From: Acanthaster planci
Taxonomy: Eukaryota > Echinodermata > Asteroidea > Valvatida > Acanthasteridae
Assembly (NCBI RefSeq): GCF_001949145.1
Contig: NW_019091633.1
Location: 278,800 to 317,090, forward strand
Direction of reading: 5' to 3'
Length of the DNA stretch: 38,291 nucleotides
The notes under the pieces are model-generated. The model was not told where the DNA came from, made no database searches, and was given only the letters and a program-made list of their open reading frames with translations. How positions within the stretch are numbered: the stretch's first letter is position 1; every line of letters starts with the position of its first letter. Shown piece after piece: positions 19,347 to 30,923 of this stretch. A program made the translations under genes and the position numbers.

Positions 19347-19470
19347 TCTACCAGAATACCAATACATATGCATTTTTTCCTAGTCCATTACTTCCATTCG
19401 CTAAATTCTCGATCACCAGCAGAGCGCCCTCTCTCAATCTACCCCAACGAAGGAGGCCGCCATGTTCTTC
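19347..19470 (+). repeat. ITR of element C (coding-sense 3' side)
   Basis: Matches 27953-28072 inverted over about 120 bases, including CCAATACATATGCATT, CATTCGCTAAATTCTCGAT and GGCCGCCATGTTCTTCCT. The divergence is clear but the similarity continuous. Confidence 0.75.
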
Positions 19471-19525
19471 CTCTTTTTCCATGCGCAAAGTGCGTCGAGG
19501 GAGATTGGTAAGGATTGGTCTGGTA

Positions 19526-19607
19526 GGTATGCAGTAGTAGACTCAACCCACATTAAATGGGGGGAGAGTCTATTGCCTGCAACCTACGCAGATTACCAAC
19601 ACATAGT
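19526..19607 (+). repeat. Internal complementary region of element C
   Basis: The first half, GTATGCAGTAGTAGACTCAA followed by the CCCACATT...GGGGGGAG stretch, is the reverse complement of the terminus at 17256. The second half, TTGCCTGCAACCTACGCAGA onward, equals the reverse complement of the outer edge at 28060-28095. The join of both ends in one place is the hallmark of DIRS internal complementary regions. Confidence 0.65.
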
Positions 19608-22330
19608 GTAACAAAATTAGTTTTATTTTTGTTGTGTGTTACGGAAACTCTAACTTAAGGGAAAAGATAAAAGAACAATCCCTCTCAGCTTGGATTCCTG
19701 GCCCACTTATAGTATGAAGAAAATGAACAGAGCCTGGAATTGTAGCGTACGACGTGGGTGAAAAGGGCACCGTGGGACTATCACCCAATGAAAGTATGTG
19801 TAGAGGATACCATCAACAGACCGCTGTCCAGGAATAAAGCATCCACTGGAAACAAAGGGCGGCTGTACCGAAATGCCTGCCAGGAAGAGGATACCTGGAG
19901 TCAGTGTTGTCTAAGGGACAGAAGCTAATTAAAAAGGGCACATTAGGTACCTGAAACAACACTCAGTGGCTACATGTGATTGGCGATAGCAGTATTTGGT
20001 CCCGTAGAAGAGAGTCGGTTACTGCACTAATCGGCATTAGAATTGGAGTTCACATCGCTCTTCCTGTCATACAAACGGAGAACTGTGTACTCCAATGTTG
20101 ATGTTTCCCTAGGAATCTGGCTAAATTAATTCTGAGGTATAGGAATTAGGTCCAATGGTCTGAACAGCAGATGTTTTTCCCGGCCATTTCAGACGGAATC
20201 ACTGGAGTCTGGTGCAGAATAACAGTAACCAGATGTCCCATGTCAAGGCAGGGCCAACAGTATGTAGACTGTCGGGTACCAAGAGCCTGGCTCATCTACC
20301 CTGCGATGTAGCATCTGTTCTCCCGTGTGAATCCTTCCATCAGAGCAGACAAATGTTAAGGAGTTGTTGACTTGAAGATGTGAGTTACCTTCAGGCTAAT
20401 CTCAAAGCCTACAGCTCATTGGAACATCTAATTTTCAGGAGGCCAAGGCGTAGTAAGAGAGCACCTCCGTAGTAATTTATCTGGTGACAATGTGCTAACC
20501 AATGTACTCCTGTGCCTGAAATTTGGAAGTTTGGGGACAGGAGTACCCCATGAAGATTCAGATGAACCAGTAGAAACTAGTAGTTGAAGGTCCATCATCA
20601 GATTCAACTGTTCACAGGGGTGTGTCTTGATGGTGAGAGGTATCATTTTGGGGGGGGTGGATTCATCCTTGGGCCGAAGATACATGCTTATGGGATAAAA
20701 GTCCAGGCGAAGGGCGAGAGAGGAGCATAGTTGGATGGGAGGATGTAAAAGGACAAGAATCATGGAATTAGGAAACTGGAATTTCCATGGAAAGATTGGA
20801 GTGGGAAGTAAAACAACATCCCAACAAAGCTTGGGTTGAACCTGACAGGGGCCAAGTTGCTGTGACAGGAACCCATGCACATGTAACAATTACCTGTAGC
20901 AACAAAGGTTGGAATTCAAAAAAGACCCCGGTCGAACAAAGGGCACACATGAATACAAGAGGGTTGCCAAATGAGGAGCCACAGGTATTAATTTGAATGA
21001 GGAAATGTCTTCTAGAACCTTGCTACTGTACAGAGTGCCTTGAACAAGGGCATCTGCAAAGGCACTTGCAAAGCAATGTAACCAGAAGCGTCAGATCAAC
21101 GGGGATGGGAACGGTGTCGACATTCCCTCTGGTCTATCACCCAAGCACTGCCTGTGGAGATTGACGAAAGGGCAAAGCAGGATTCGACCAGTGGGGAAAA
21201 GACTGGCGAATGAAAGAGGACAAGAACTGTTCCACTCTATCTCCTCCAAACCTTTAAAGACCACCGGTAAGGTTTTTCTAGAGATGGAATTAAATCAACC
21301 CTTTCACATGGGAAGTTCACCACACCTATTCCTGAGCAAAGTCTTATGTGTAGGTGTGGATAGACATGAAAACCTCATAAATTATCTAGAATGAGGTGAC
21401 ATATCTTTTGTACCCCAAGTAAGACTGCAGTGAAAGCTGGACAAAAGGGGAAAATGCTTTCAAGTCGTATAGGAAGGTATTCCAATAAGCTATGACAATG
21501 AGAATAGTCGGAGACAGGAGAAAAGTTTATCTTCATCGATCAAGAAGTCATTGCCAGAACACTAGTTAAGTAGGGTGGAATTTGTGCTTATTGACAATGA
21601 ACAGCTCCAGTACATGTGGATGACGGTGAAGCATTTCTGTATTGAAGGAACTTCAGCCATTTCACCGCATGCATGGGGAATCAAAGTCTGAGCACTTGCA
21701 TCCGGGCAATGAAATTGAAGCTTGCTCTCAAATGAAGCGTCCGTGAGAATAAACACTTGTACTAAGATTTGCGGTCAACGGTAGACCCACTCTTGTCGGA
21801 CCTTGTAACAGTGACAGTACATGTATGTGCACTTTGAACATACCCACATTCGAAGATCTTGAGTATGAAAACAAGAAAAACTTAGAATCCACTATGGTGT
21901 AAAGTTCTGTGAATTCTTGCGCTTAAAACGTGGATGTGGAGTGGAGAAAGCAACAGTAGAATCAAATATGAATGGCATAACCACCAGGACAGGGCCCAAA
22001 AGGGAGGACATAATCTGCCCGTGGCTCGCAGTTGACCAGTTCACACCTAGGTTCCCTGATGACAAAGTCTGAGACAAAAAAGGATCAGGCGTGTGGAAGT
22101 CATAAGGGGTCTGCAAGCAAAGCGCTGAATTATCTCTAACAGATAATGCCCCAGATCACATCCGGCAGGCTGCTCGTACCTAGTCTAAGTCGTAATCACC
22201 GGAACAGCCCAGGGAATGAAGGGGTGTCAAACGGGATAATGTACTTCTCTGTTTCCTGGCTCAGTGCCCCCTGAGCTAGTCAAGTGTCAGTCGGGGGTTG
22301 ATATGTAGTGTAGCTAGTGATAAAAACGAG
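19608..22330. other. Body of element C, no recognisable genes
   Basis: Moderate-GC sequence with short minus-strand frames, the longest being 20428-20889 (153 codons, Pro/Leu/Ser-rich). None shows a reverse transcriptase, RNase H or recombinase motif. It may be heavily decayed retrotransposon coding sequence. Confidence 0.4.
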
Positions 22331-25300
22331 AGGTCATCTGTCTGTTTGCCAATAGAATAGAGGGCTTTTTTGCATTCCTTTGTTACTTTGAACAACCAAT
22401 CTACTGCACAAACCTGATGGTGTTAATCTGTCATCATGACCAGGCAGGAACTTCAGGAAATAATGTGCTTTAAATAAAATGTAATTTGACTCCTCATCTC
22501 ATAAAGTCATCATCACATCAGGTACTTTTTCATCTAGAACACCTCCTTTCCTTGCTATCTGCAACGTTTAAAATCAATGGGATATGTAATTCAGGAGATA
22601 TAGGGCTTTAAATAGTCATGTGACTTATCTCCTGATGACGTCATCATCACAAGGTCAATATGCCTTTCAAGCACTCCCTTTTCAAGATATCTGCAAGATT
22701 TGAACCCGATAACACATCTTTTAGAAGATATAGGGCCATCAAGAGTGCACCTTTAATGTCACATGACTTTTCTTCTGATGACGTCATCATCATGAGGTCA
22801 ATATCCTTGTCAATATGACTGGTCTCCTGATGACGTCATCATCACGAGGTCAATATGCCCCTCAAGCACTCCCTTTTCAAGATATCTGCAAGATTTGAAC
22901 CCGATCAGACATGTACTTCAGGAGATATAGTGCTTTGAAGTGTGTGCACCTTCATATGTCACATGACTTGTCTCTTGATGACATCATCATTACATCAGGT
23001 CAAAATTCCACTACAGAACTTCCTTTTCAAGATATCTGCAAGGTTAGAACCCAATTGGATATATCCTTCAGGAGATATAGAGTTTTAAATAGTGCACCTT
23101 TAATGTCACGTGACTTGTCATTTGATGACGTCATCGTCACATCACGTCAATATTTGCCTAAAACACTTCCCTTCCAAGATATTACCAGGGTTTCAACCCA
23201 ATCGGACAATGACTTCAAGAGATATAGCGCTTGGAAAAGTGGACCTTTAATGTCATGTGATATGATCATCTGATGACGTCATCATCACATGAGGTCTATT
23301 TCGTCTAAAACACTTGCCTTTCCAAATACCTGCTAAGTTTCAACCAAATCAGACATGCACTTCAGGAGATATAGTACTTTAAGGATGCACCTTTAATGAC
23401 ACATGATTCGTCTGCTGATGACATAGTCATCATGTGAGGTCAATTTCCATTTACAAACCTTTCCTTTCTAACTACCTGCAAGGTTTCAACGGAATCAGAC
23501 ATGTACAATACAAAATACAATACAAAACATTATCGTTACTGCAGAAAAGGCAAAGATTAGACATTTTAAACATTTGTTCGTTTGGCGTTCCATACAATGC
23601 GATCTGCTCTCCGCATCACATATTCGGCAATTTGCCAGGTCCCGAGTATATTCCCTTCGCAATGTGTGCTGTCTATGTTGCAGGCAGATATTGGGCATCC
23701 ACACACACAGTAGCCAATGCACAGTTTGCGAATGAGATTTTCGAGTAGGCAATCTATATTGTAAGGGGTTTTTTGTCAACGGCGCTTCATGTGTGTGAAA
23801 AAGTACACCATTTATGCACTTCATGCAGCTGACTCCAATGTTTTAGCTGTCATCTCATGGACAATTCACACTTATATCTCTTGATTTTTTACAGAATTTT
23901 GAAGAATAAAAAGGTTTTAATGTAACTTCAGGTCTGATGACGTCATCAGTCCCAAGCCTCACACGCATGTTGACTAGGTAAAGATGATCATCTACATCGG
24001 TTTTCAGGTGATTCGGACAAACTTTGCCACAGATATCTATTCAAAATTCATTTTTCAGAATTTTTAACCTGTCGCTAGAGGGTGCTTGACAATTTAGTGA
24101 CGTCACCAGTAGATGATTTGAAGAAGACTATACCCCAACAGACCTACCACTGTTGGAAACAACTTGATACCTATTACCACTTTTAAACAATAAGACCACT
24201 TCCGGTTTCGACCGGAAGGAAGGGTCACGTGATTTGACCCACACAAAATGAATTAAAGATCACATTTGATCTTGCCACGAACTGCAAACAGAATGTTGTG
24301 GGAGGCCACGGTTGATTTTATATGGATTTTTAAAAATTTTACGGAAAATCTAAATATTTGAAATCTAATAAAAAATCACTTTATGACATCATCACGACAT
24401 AAATATTTCAGTATTATCTTCGTTTTACAGTTAGTGCTTGGTGTAACTTTGACGACAATCAACGATTATTAAGGTACAAAAATAGTGCCTTAAAAATGTG
24501 TACAGAGTCAATGGGGCTGAAATAAACATTGAAAAATCAATAACAAATCACCTGGTGATGTCATCATGACGTCATTGTTCCAGGACCATCTGTGCATCAT
24601 TCATTTGTACAAGTATGATGAAGATCCAAAGTTGCAACAGCACTAAAGTCGCGGTTAAAAAAACCTGCACAAATTGAATGGGCTTTTGAGCAGAAGAGGA
24701 AGAAGCAAAAAGGAGAGGTCATCTGTCTGTTTGCCTACAGAACAGAAGGCCTTTTTGCATTCTTTTTACATTTAAACAACTAAGGCATCATCACATCAAG
24801 TCATTTTTCGTATATGACACCTCTCTTTCAAGTTATCTGCAAAGTTTCGACCTAAAAGAACATGTACTTCCGGAGATATAGGGCTTTAAAGAGTGCACCT
24901 TTAATGTCGCTTGATGACGTCATTATTACATGAGGTCAATATTCCTCTAAAGCAATCCCTTTTCAAGAAATCTGCAAGATTTGAACCCGATCTGATATTT
25001 ACATCTACTTTAGGAGATATAGTGCATTAAAGGTTGCACACTTAATGTCACGTGACTTGTCTCCTGATGACATTATCAGATAATGTCAACATTCCTGTAA
25101 ACCACTCCTTTTTTACAATATCTGCAAGATTTGAACCCAATAGGATGTCTACTTCAGGAGATATAGGGCCTTAAAAGTTGCACCCTTAATGTCACGTGAC
25201 TTGTCTCCTGATGATGTCATCTTCACATAAGGTCAACCTTCGTCTGTAACACTTCCCTTTCTAGTTATCTGCAAAATTTCAACAAGATAGGACATGTCCT

Positions 25301-25680
25301 TTAGGAGATAATGCTTTGAAGTTTACAGATTTAATGTCAAGTTACGTGACAAATGATGGCATCATTGTGATGATTTTCTACTTGGACCTATATGTAACCA
25401 GTCAGACCTGTCAGAGTATCAATGTCTGGCTGTTAAAAAATTTTGTACAAAGCACATGGGAAAATATTAAACATTCAAAAATCAATATAAAATAAGGTGA
25501 TGACATCGTCATAAATTAGGCAACAATTTTGCATCATGGCCTTCACCGGCTGTAACTTTGATGGTGATTAGGGATCGCAAAGTAAGCCAAATTGTGCCTT
25601 GAAAACGTGTACAAAGTCAATGGGCTAAAATAAATATGTAAAAATCAATAATAAATCACTTGATAACCTCATCATGATGT
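22331..25680 (+). repeat. Higher-order satellite-like array with CRE and E-box palindromes
   Basis: Two large direct units start with GAGGTCATCTGTCTGTTTGCC (21 bases apart in text but near-identical) at about 22331 and 24715. Each then has tandem monomers of about 143-150 bases: seven in 22490-23500 and four to five in 24780-25380. A monomer contains TCACGTGAC, CTCCTGATGACGTCATCATC, AAGATATCTGCAAG, a GAACCCGAT block and TTCAGGAGATATAG. The TGACGTCA and CACGTG palindromes fit CREB/ATF and bHLH consensus sites, but no function is shown. A non-repeated island lies at 23500-23830, and a spacer repeat occurs at 24340-24570 and 25440-25690. Confidence 0.85.
23500..23830. other. Non-repetitive island inside the satellite array
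   Basis: It interrupts monomer 7 after ACATGTACAATACAAAATAC. Both strands have about 100-codon open frames (23434-23748 plus, 23495-23824 minus) with no recognised domain. It is probably an inserted fragment of another element. Confidence 0.4.
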
Positions 25681-25689
25681 CATACGTGA

Positions 25690-27540
25690 CTCAGTCTCGA
25701 ATTAACTGGAGGCCGCCGCAGAAAACAATGTATATTGTAGTGGCCTGGTAGAGAGTAGCGTATACTGCACGACAGAATGCACCAAAAGAACGGCTGGCTG
25801 AGGCACAGACGTAACCATAGACAATGTACAGAGGCCTCAATAGCAAAGCAGACCGGCTATCTGTGTTGCGGTCTGCATCGTGCACGTGTTACCGGCATTA
25901 TGTCAACCGGGGCCACATTGGCTACGACAGAGGGCAGCCCGGTAGAATGTAGCGTTTACCCACGCCAGAATGCCCCAAATAAAGAATGGCTGAGGGCAGT
26001 GACTGAGGCCGTAGGGCGCTTGTTGAGACTCTTAGTTGGAAGAAAGAGCCGGAGAGTTGTCCCACTAAACCAGAGCTGGAGAACGACAAGCGGGCACAGA
26101 GACTCCTGGAAAGGAAGCAGCAAAAGAGGGAGGACAAAAGCCCTGACATCGGAGTACACTTGAGGGCTTAGTCCCTGCATGGGCCAGATAGCCGGGGCGG
26201 GCCTGGCTCTGGACGCTGACGGGTCTCTGCTGGAATTGGAACGGGCCTGAGCCTAGTGAGTTATTGTGGTTCGGTGAGAAATTGTTGCCAAAAACCAACC
26301 AACCTCAAAGAGAAGGAGACACTAGGTGAAAGCAACTAACACAATCAAGCGGGCCACGCCCAGTCATATCTGACCGTGAGGACATCAACTTCTACAGCCA
26401 CTGCAAACGTTGGGGCCTGGCAGCAATAGGGGGAGGCCGAAAGCCCAGATGACGGAATTGACCCAAGGGCTCAGTTTCCCCGTAAGAAGAACAGGTCGGA
26501 AAGGCCCCAGTTTCGGATGCTAATTGATCTCACTCGGAAGGGGAGCAGGCCGGAGCCGCCATCTTTGAGTTACGGTCGCTGGGAAAGAAGTCATAGCTGA
26601 AAGTCAACCAACCTCACAGGATAAGGGAACACTAGGGACAAAGGCAAGTAAGTTAACCCTGATCAGCCGCAGCTGATGTTTGTCTGCTAAACACGGTCAA
26701 CGTAGGGGTACACCAGCCACTACGCAAACTACTTGACATGCAACCTGGAGTGGGCAGGACCACTGCTAAACACTGTGACTATCAACAGGAACGGTCTGAA
26801 CTACAGCACAGTGAATAATCAAGGTACCACTATGATGCATAGTCACCTAGTACCTACATCTGAGCTGAGCAGTTACACTCTCCGACAGTGGGTGAGTTAT
26901 GACACATCCCTGACTGAAAGCTAAGGCAGAAACAGGCTTGTAGAAGTTCTTGAGGAAGCCTGTAGGCGAGCAATACAGCAAGGACAACCAACCAATGCCA
27001 CAACCGCTTTCAGAACCCTGCAGTATGGCATTGCCGGACTGGACGGCAAGCCAAAGCGAGTCGCCTGAACCACCTGTTTGGTGGACTCTTTTAAGCCCCA
27101 GACGGCCCGTAAAGGGGCATAGATGGGCCGGTAGGCCCAGGCGGCATTACCGGAACCAGACGGCAAGCCGAGCCGCGCAAGTTGAAAAGCCATTATGACT
27201 ATGAGTCACCCAATAGCGCTGCCGTGGGCAGACTACGGCACGTCCCAGAAGGCCAGTAGCGGGTGTGTGGATGGGCCAAAGACGCTCGAAGCTCGAAGAA
27301 GACCTGTGGGAATGCAGCTGATTGACCTGATGTATCATCCCGAACGTGGGGACTGGCCGACAGACTGCTGGGAGTCGCGAAGTAACTGGAAGAGCGAACT
27401 CGCAATGCTGGTATCACATGGTCGTACCCGAACGGGTATCATACGGTCGTACCCTGAAAGGAAGGAAATAGTAAATCTACGCACTGTTCAATTTCCCAGG
27501 TAAGCAAGAACCGAAACCACCGCACCACTGTCCTTACTAA
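25690..27540. other. GC-rich region with short degenerate ORFs
   Basis: A sudden rise in GC. A plus-strand frame includes a charged ELENDKRAQRLLERKQQKRE stretch near 26080-26150 that would form a coiled coil, and another frame (27195-27503) encodes a 102-residue peptide. There are also weak internal repeats (GCCAGAATGC-x-CCAAA at 25775 and 25970; GACGGCAAGCC at 27040 and 27158). It could be the decayed gag part of element C or another insertion. No domain is recognised. Confidence 0.35.
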
Positions 27541-27952
27541 CCAAGTGATCCCGGGCCCGTGAACAGGAAAACTACTGTACTCGGAACAGGGTTAGAAGAG
27601 CAAACTCTGAAATTTGCCTCTCTAGAGTTTAAATCTAATGCAAAGAAAAGGGAGAAACAAAACCAAAGAAAAAACAGACAAGTAGACAACTGCTCTCAAG
27701 ATATTCTTTTTTTATATAGGTTAATAAATGTACAAAATGTCAGTCAGAACTGGGGCGAAGCTAATCCAGGTGTACACAGAAAAGAAATAACAAGCAGAAT
27801 AAATAGACAAACGAATTCAAGTATATTCTGAATCAAGAAAAATATACAAGAAAACAAACGAGAATGGACAAACAAACAAAGTGATCGAGAAATGACACTG
27901 AAACCACAAGTAGCGAAGGAAAAATTTCAGAGCCGGAATGGAGTTAAGAAAA

Positions 27953-28105
27953 AGAAGAACATGGCGGCCACCTTCGTGGGAGTCGAGTGAGTGTGGGCGC
28001 ACGGCTGGGGATTGAGAATTTAGCGAATGGAAGAAATGGACTAGGGAATAATGCATATGTATTGGTAATCTGCATAGGTTGCAGGCAGCAGACTCTATAT
28101 GACAT
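27953..28105 (-). repeat. Far ITR of element C
   Basis: Reverse complement of 19347-19470, extended outward to about 28100 by GTTGCAGGCAGCAGACTCTA, which reappears inverted in the internal complementary region at 19567-19590. Confidence 0.75.
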
Positions 28106-28635
28106 GTATTATTTCATTTGTCAACAATCTGTTTGTAAACTACAAATACCATCAATTTTTAATGAAAATAAACTGTGTCCTGTTTCCGTCCTTCCATTAC
28201 CCAAACAGTAGGCCTAACGGAAGGACGTTTTAATTATATATTAACTAATAAACAAGGGCAAATGTGTCAGTGATAGTGCCATATTGTAGGCCTTTCTAAA
28301 CTTGCTTTAATACTAACTTTCATTACATCCACACTGCAACTTTGAAAGAAAAATTAAAAATTTGTAGTTTTTGGTAACAGAAGGACATCTTTATAGGTCA
28401 AAAAGCAAAACAAATGATCAAAACATGGCAAAAAGTTTGTATCAGTTTTATATGACCTGTTCTTTCAAATAAATGAAAATATTGTCATTTGCTCGTATTT
28501 TTGTAGGTATAATGATCCAAAACTTTTGTATCCCTATTTATCACTTGTTGGAAATAAAAACAGGAGTAATGCTTAATCAGATTTTTCTTTAAAAATGGAT
28601 TAAAATTAAAACTTTGTTTCTAAATCTGGGAAATT
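28106..28635. other. AT-rich spacer between elements C and D
   Basis: No gene or repeat was recognised in this stretch. Confidence 0.5.
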
Positions 28636-28680
28636 CCTCCCCCACATTAGTGTGGGTCGTGTCTCCTAGTGATACTTACC
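28636..28680 (+). repeat. Outer terminus of element D
   Basis: CCTCCCCCAC, ATTAG, TGTGGGTCGTGTCTCCTAGT: a small internal palindrome followed by a conserved block. Its reverse complement is at 28862-28912, and relatives occur at 17256 (element C) and 37642. Confidence 0.75.
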
Positions 28681-28812
28681 CCTGCCCAGCCTACATATGC
28701 AAATTTCCCATGTGCCTATTACAATTCGCTGAAAGACTTGATTATGCACGCTGCCCATTTGACCCTCCATAATGCACTGCAGTCCCGCCGCCATGTTCGT
28801 CCTTCTTTGCGA
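28681..28812 (+). repeat. ITR of element D (sense 3' side)
   Basis: Matches 34264-34389 inverted at about 88-90% by eye over 130 bases, for example CAAATTTCCCATGTGCCTAT, TACAATTC-CTGAAAGACT and GACCCTCCA-AATGCACTGC. Confidence 0.9.
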
Positions 28813-28861
28813 AGTGGAGAAACCCCCGGAGCCAAAGTGAGGAAGGATGGGCGGGAGCGGC

Positions 28862-28955
28862 CGGGCAGGGCTAAGCATCTCTAGGAGACCTGCCCACACT
28901 ATGTGGGGGAGGAGTCTCCTGTGTTCACATAGCCCTGCCCAGCCTACTAATGCAG
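28862..28955 (+). repeat. Internal complementary region of element D
   Basis: The first half (28862-28912) is the reverse complement of the terminus 28636-28688. The second half (28913-28955, TTCACATAGCCCTGCCCAGC and onward) matches the outer edge of the opposite ITR. It lies between the recombinase ORF and the sense-3' ITR, as in DIRS-1. Confidence 0.75.
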
Positions 28956-29127
28956 AGTTGCACCCTGGAGGTGGGTCAGCGATGGAGTGTAGTTACCAAA
29001 GAACACAGGCGTGCGTCGCCAAAGCAAACACTCCCCCCCCCAAGAAAAGAGAGAAGTGTCTATAATGAAGAACTCATTGTCTGGTCTGGGACAGTGCTGG
29101 ATGCTGTCTCGACCGCCAAGCGCAAGG

Positions 29128-30067
29128 TCACTGTGCCTTGAGCCGTTTCAGAACATCCTTCAGATAGCACCGGGTGAAGGTGGAGGGGGATCTCCAACAA
29201 GCGGCCTGGCAGATATTCACTAAAGAAACACCTCTGAAGTATGCAGAGGTAGCGGTGAACATCATGGGCTCTGACGTCAGATTAAGTCCTCTCATCATGT
29301 TGTGCCGGCCAGTCTTGATTTGCGAAGATAATGGCTGAGACGGTCCATCGGGCAATAGGGTCCTTTGCTGCTGGATGAAAGAGTTTGTCGTCATGATGGA
29401 GAGTCAGGAACCAGGCTCTCAGCAACACTTGTTCCTGGCAAGGTACCACTTGAGAGTGCGAACAAGACACCATTTCTTGTCAGAGTCATCTCTCAAAAGT
29501 GAGGCTATGTCGGGGAGGAATATGTCGGGAAGCCGGAAGGCATATGGTTTTTCACAAAAAACTCAATGGCTGGGATAAGGTAAACCCTGTGCGGCTCCCA
29601 GCAAATGAGACCTTCGGAAGTGGACAGAACATGCAGCTCGTTACAGCGTCTGGAAGTAAAAACCGCAAGGAGGAACGTCAGTTTGATGCCGAGATGGAGA
29701 TCAGATGCATCAGACAGCGGCTCGAAGGGGGGGACCAGCCAGAATGCGAGAACACTCCCAAGGTCCCAGGACCTTCAACAAACATTCATCGAAGAAGATG
29801 GTGGATGGCAGCATTATCAGAGACCACTGATCCATCGCTGACGCCCTAATGAACAGCTGCCAAGGCCGACCGGTATTTGCAGATGGTGGCAATCTGGAGG
29901 CCCGAGTGAAACAGATACATGAAGAAGTCTGCGATGGAACTCACAGGAGCTTCGGCTGGAGAAACATCATGGTCGTTGTACCATCTAGTAAAATGCTGTT
30001 GTCGGCTGCTGTAAATCTTGCAAGTGGACAGTCGTCCAAAGAAAGGCTTGACGCTCTGAAAAATCAT
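29128..30067 (-). pseudogene. DIRS tyrosine recombinase, broken
   Basis: N-terminal core-binding part at 30067-29846 (FFGRLSTCKIYSSRQQHFTR, then FFMYLFHSGLQIATICKYRS, the SAM-like domain). Middle parts in shifted frames at 29890-29400 include an LLRRMFVE-like segment and SVSDGS-type motifs. The C-terminal catalytic part is at 29394-29128: an AHDVHR stretch in one frame is the counterpart of the H-x-x-R box, and TSAYFRGVSLVNICQAACW then FTRCYLKDV in the next frame carries the nucleophile Tyr. The enzyme integrates the DNA copy by site-specific recombination. At least two frameshifts separate the pieces. Confidence 0.8.
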
Positions 30068-30170
30068 TGGACAATATCCAGCACGTCAAGTGAAGACCGC
30101 CTGGTACTGGATGGAGGACCCCTGACCTGGGTTGACACAGAATGTCCTCCATGGGCAGAAGGACCAGCGG

Positions 30171-30905
30171 TCATCGAACCAGGAGCCTTGTCAGTTTCAG
30201 GAACCATGGCTGGCAAGGCCAGAATGGGGCCATGAGGAGGACTCGACATGGCTCTTGTTCTATCTTAGATATGACCAGCGGGATGAGGGAGATTGGGGGA
30301 AAAGCATACGCCAGAAGGCTGGACCAGTCAATCTGTAGAGCATCCGTTGCCCACTCCTGTGGGTGAGGAAACCTAGAGCACAACATCGGAAGATGAGTAT
30401 TGTCGGCCGATGTGAAGAGGTCAACGTGGGGATGCTTGCTCTCCCCAAAAATCTGGCTGTGCACTACCGGATGAAGAGTCCACTCCGTTGGGTTGACAGT
30501 GACCTGAGAGAGAGCATTTGCTATGCTGTTGGTTTTTCCCCCTATGTGAACGGCCTGGAGGGCGATCCCTTGATCGCCTGCCCATATGAAGATCTGCCAG
30601 GTGAGGGCGCAGAGTTGACGGGACTGAGTGCTGCCTTGGTAGTTGATGTATCCCACCACTGTGGAGTTGTCACTCTGGATTTGAACTGAGAGGCCTACTA
30701 AATACTGCTGGAAGTGGTGAAGGGCTTGAACATTACATGAAGTTAAGCAGGTTGAAGTGTTTGTTGCAAAAAAAACCAGTCTCAATCCTCCGATGTGTGG
30801 AGTGGAGGAAGGGAGGCTCCCAATCTGAATTGTGACGTGCCCGTTGTCACTGTGGAATTCGGTCTCGGGGGAACAAAGGGGCAACCAGTCAACAGACAAG
30901 GTCAA
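30171..30905 (-). pseudogene. DIRS RNase H and methyltransferase-like domain
   Basis: A 244-codon open frame. The first half has the RNase H pattern (GLRLVFFA, then VQIQSDNSTVVGYINYQGST with the SDN catalytic Asp, and HIGGKTNSIANALSQ with a late Asn where Asp is common). The second half (HVDLFTSADNTHLPMLCSRF, AFPPISLIPLVISKI, APFWPCQPW) matches the region after RNase H in DIRS elements often called Dam-methyltransferase-like. It normally forms one polyprotein with the reverse transcriptase upstream. This is the longest undamaged frame of the element. Confidence 0.85.
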
Positions 30906-30923
30906 CCAAATTGGCCATTTCTC

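Larger units (their letters stand above)
17256..28105 (-). mobile_element. Old DIRS-like retrotransposon (C), nested and rearranged
   Basis: The layout parallels the better-preserved element D. An outer terminus (17256-17292) starts CTCCCCCCAC and GTGGGTTGAGTCTACTACTG. An ITR at 19347-19470 is matched inverted at 27953-28072. A two-part internal complementary region (19526-19607) has a first half that is the reverse complement of the outer terminus and a second half that matches the outer edge of the far ITR. DIRS elements use this arrangement to make circular intermediates. A TA-flanked B transposon is inserted between the terminus and the ITR. No protein domain can be recognised with confidence in the body, so the DIRS label rests on end structure only. 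Confidence 0.6.

Noticed and set aside
22499-23400. CRISPR-like regularly spaced repeats
   Set aside because: The period is about 145 bases with the whole monomer repeated and no unique spacers, and the context is an animal genome; it is a satellite.
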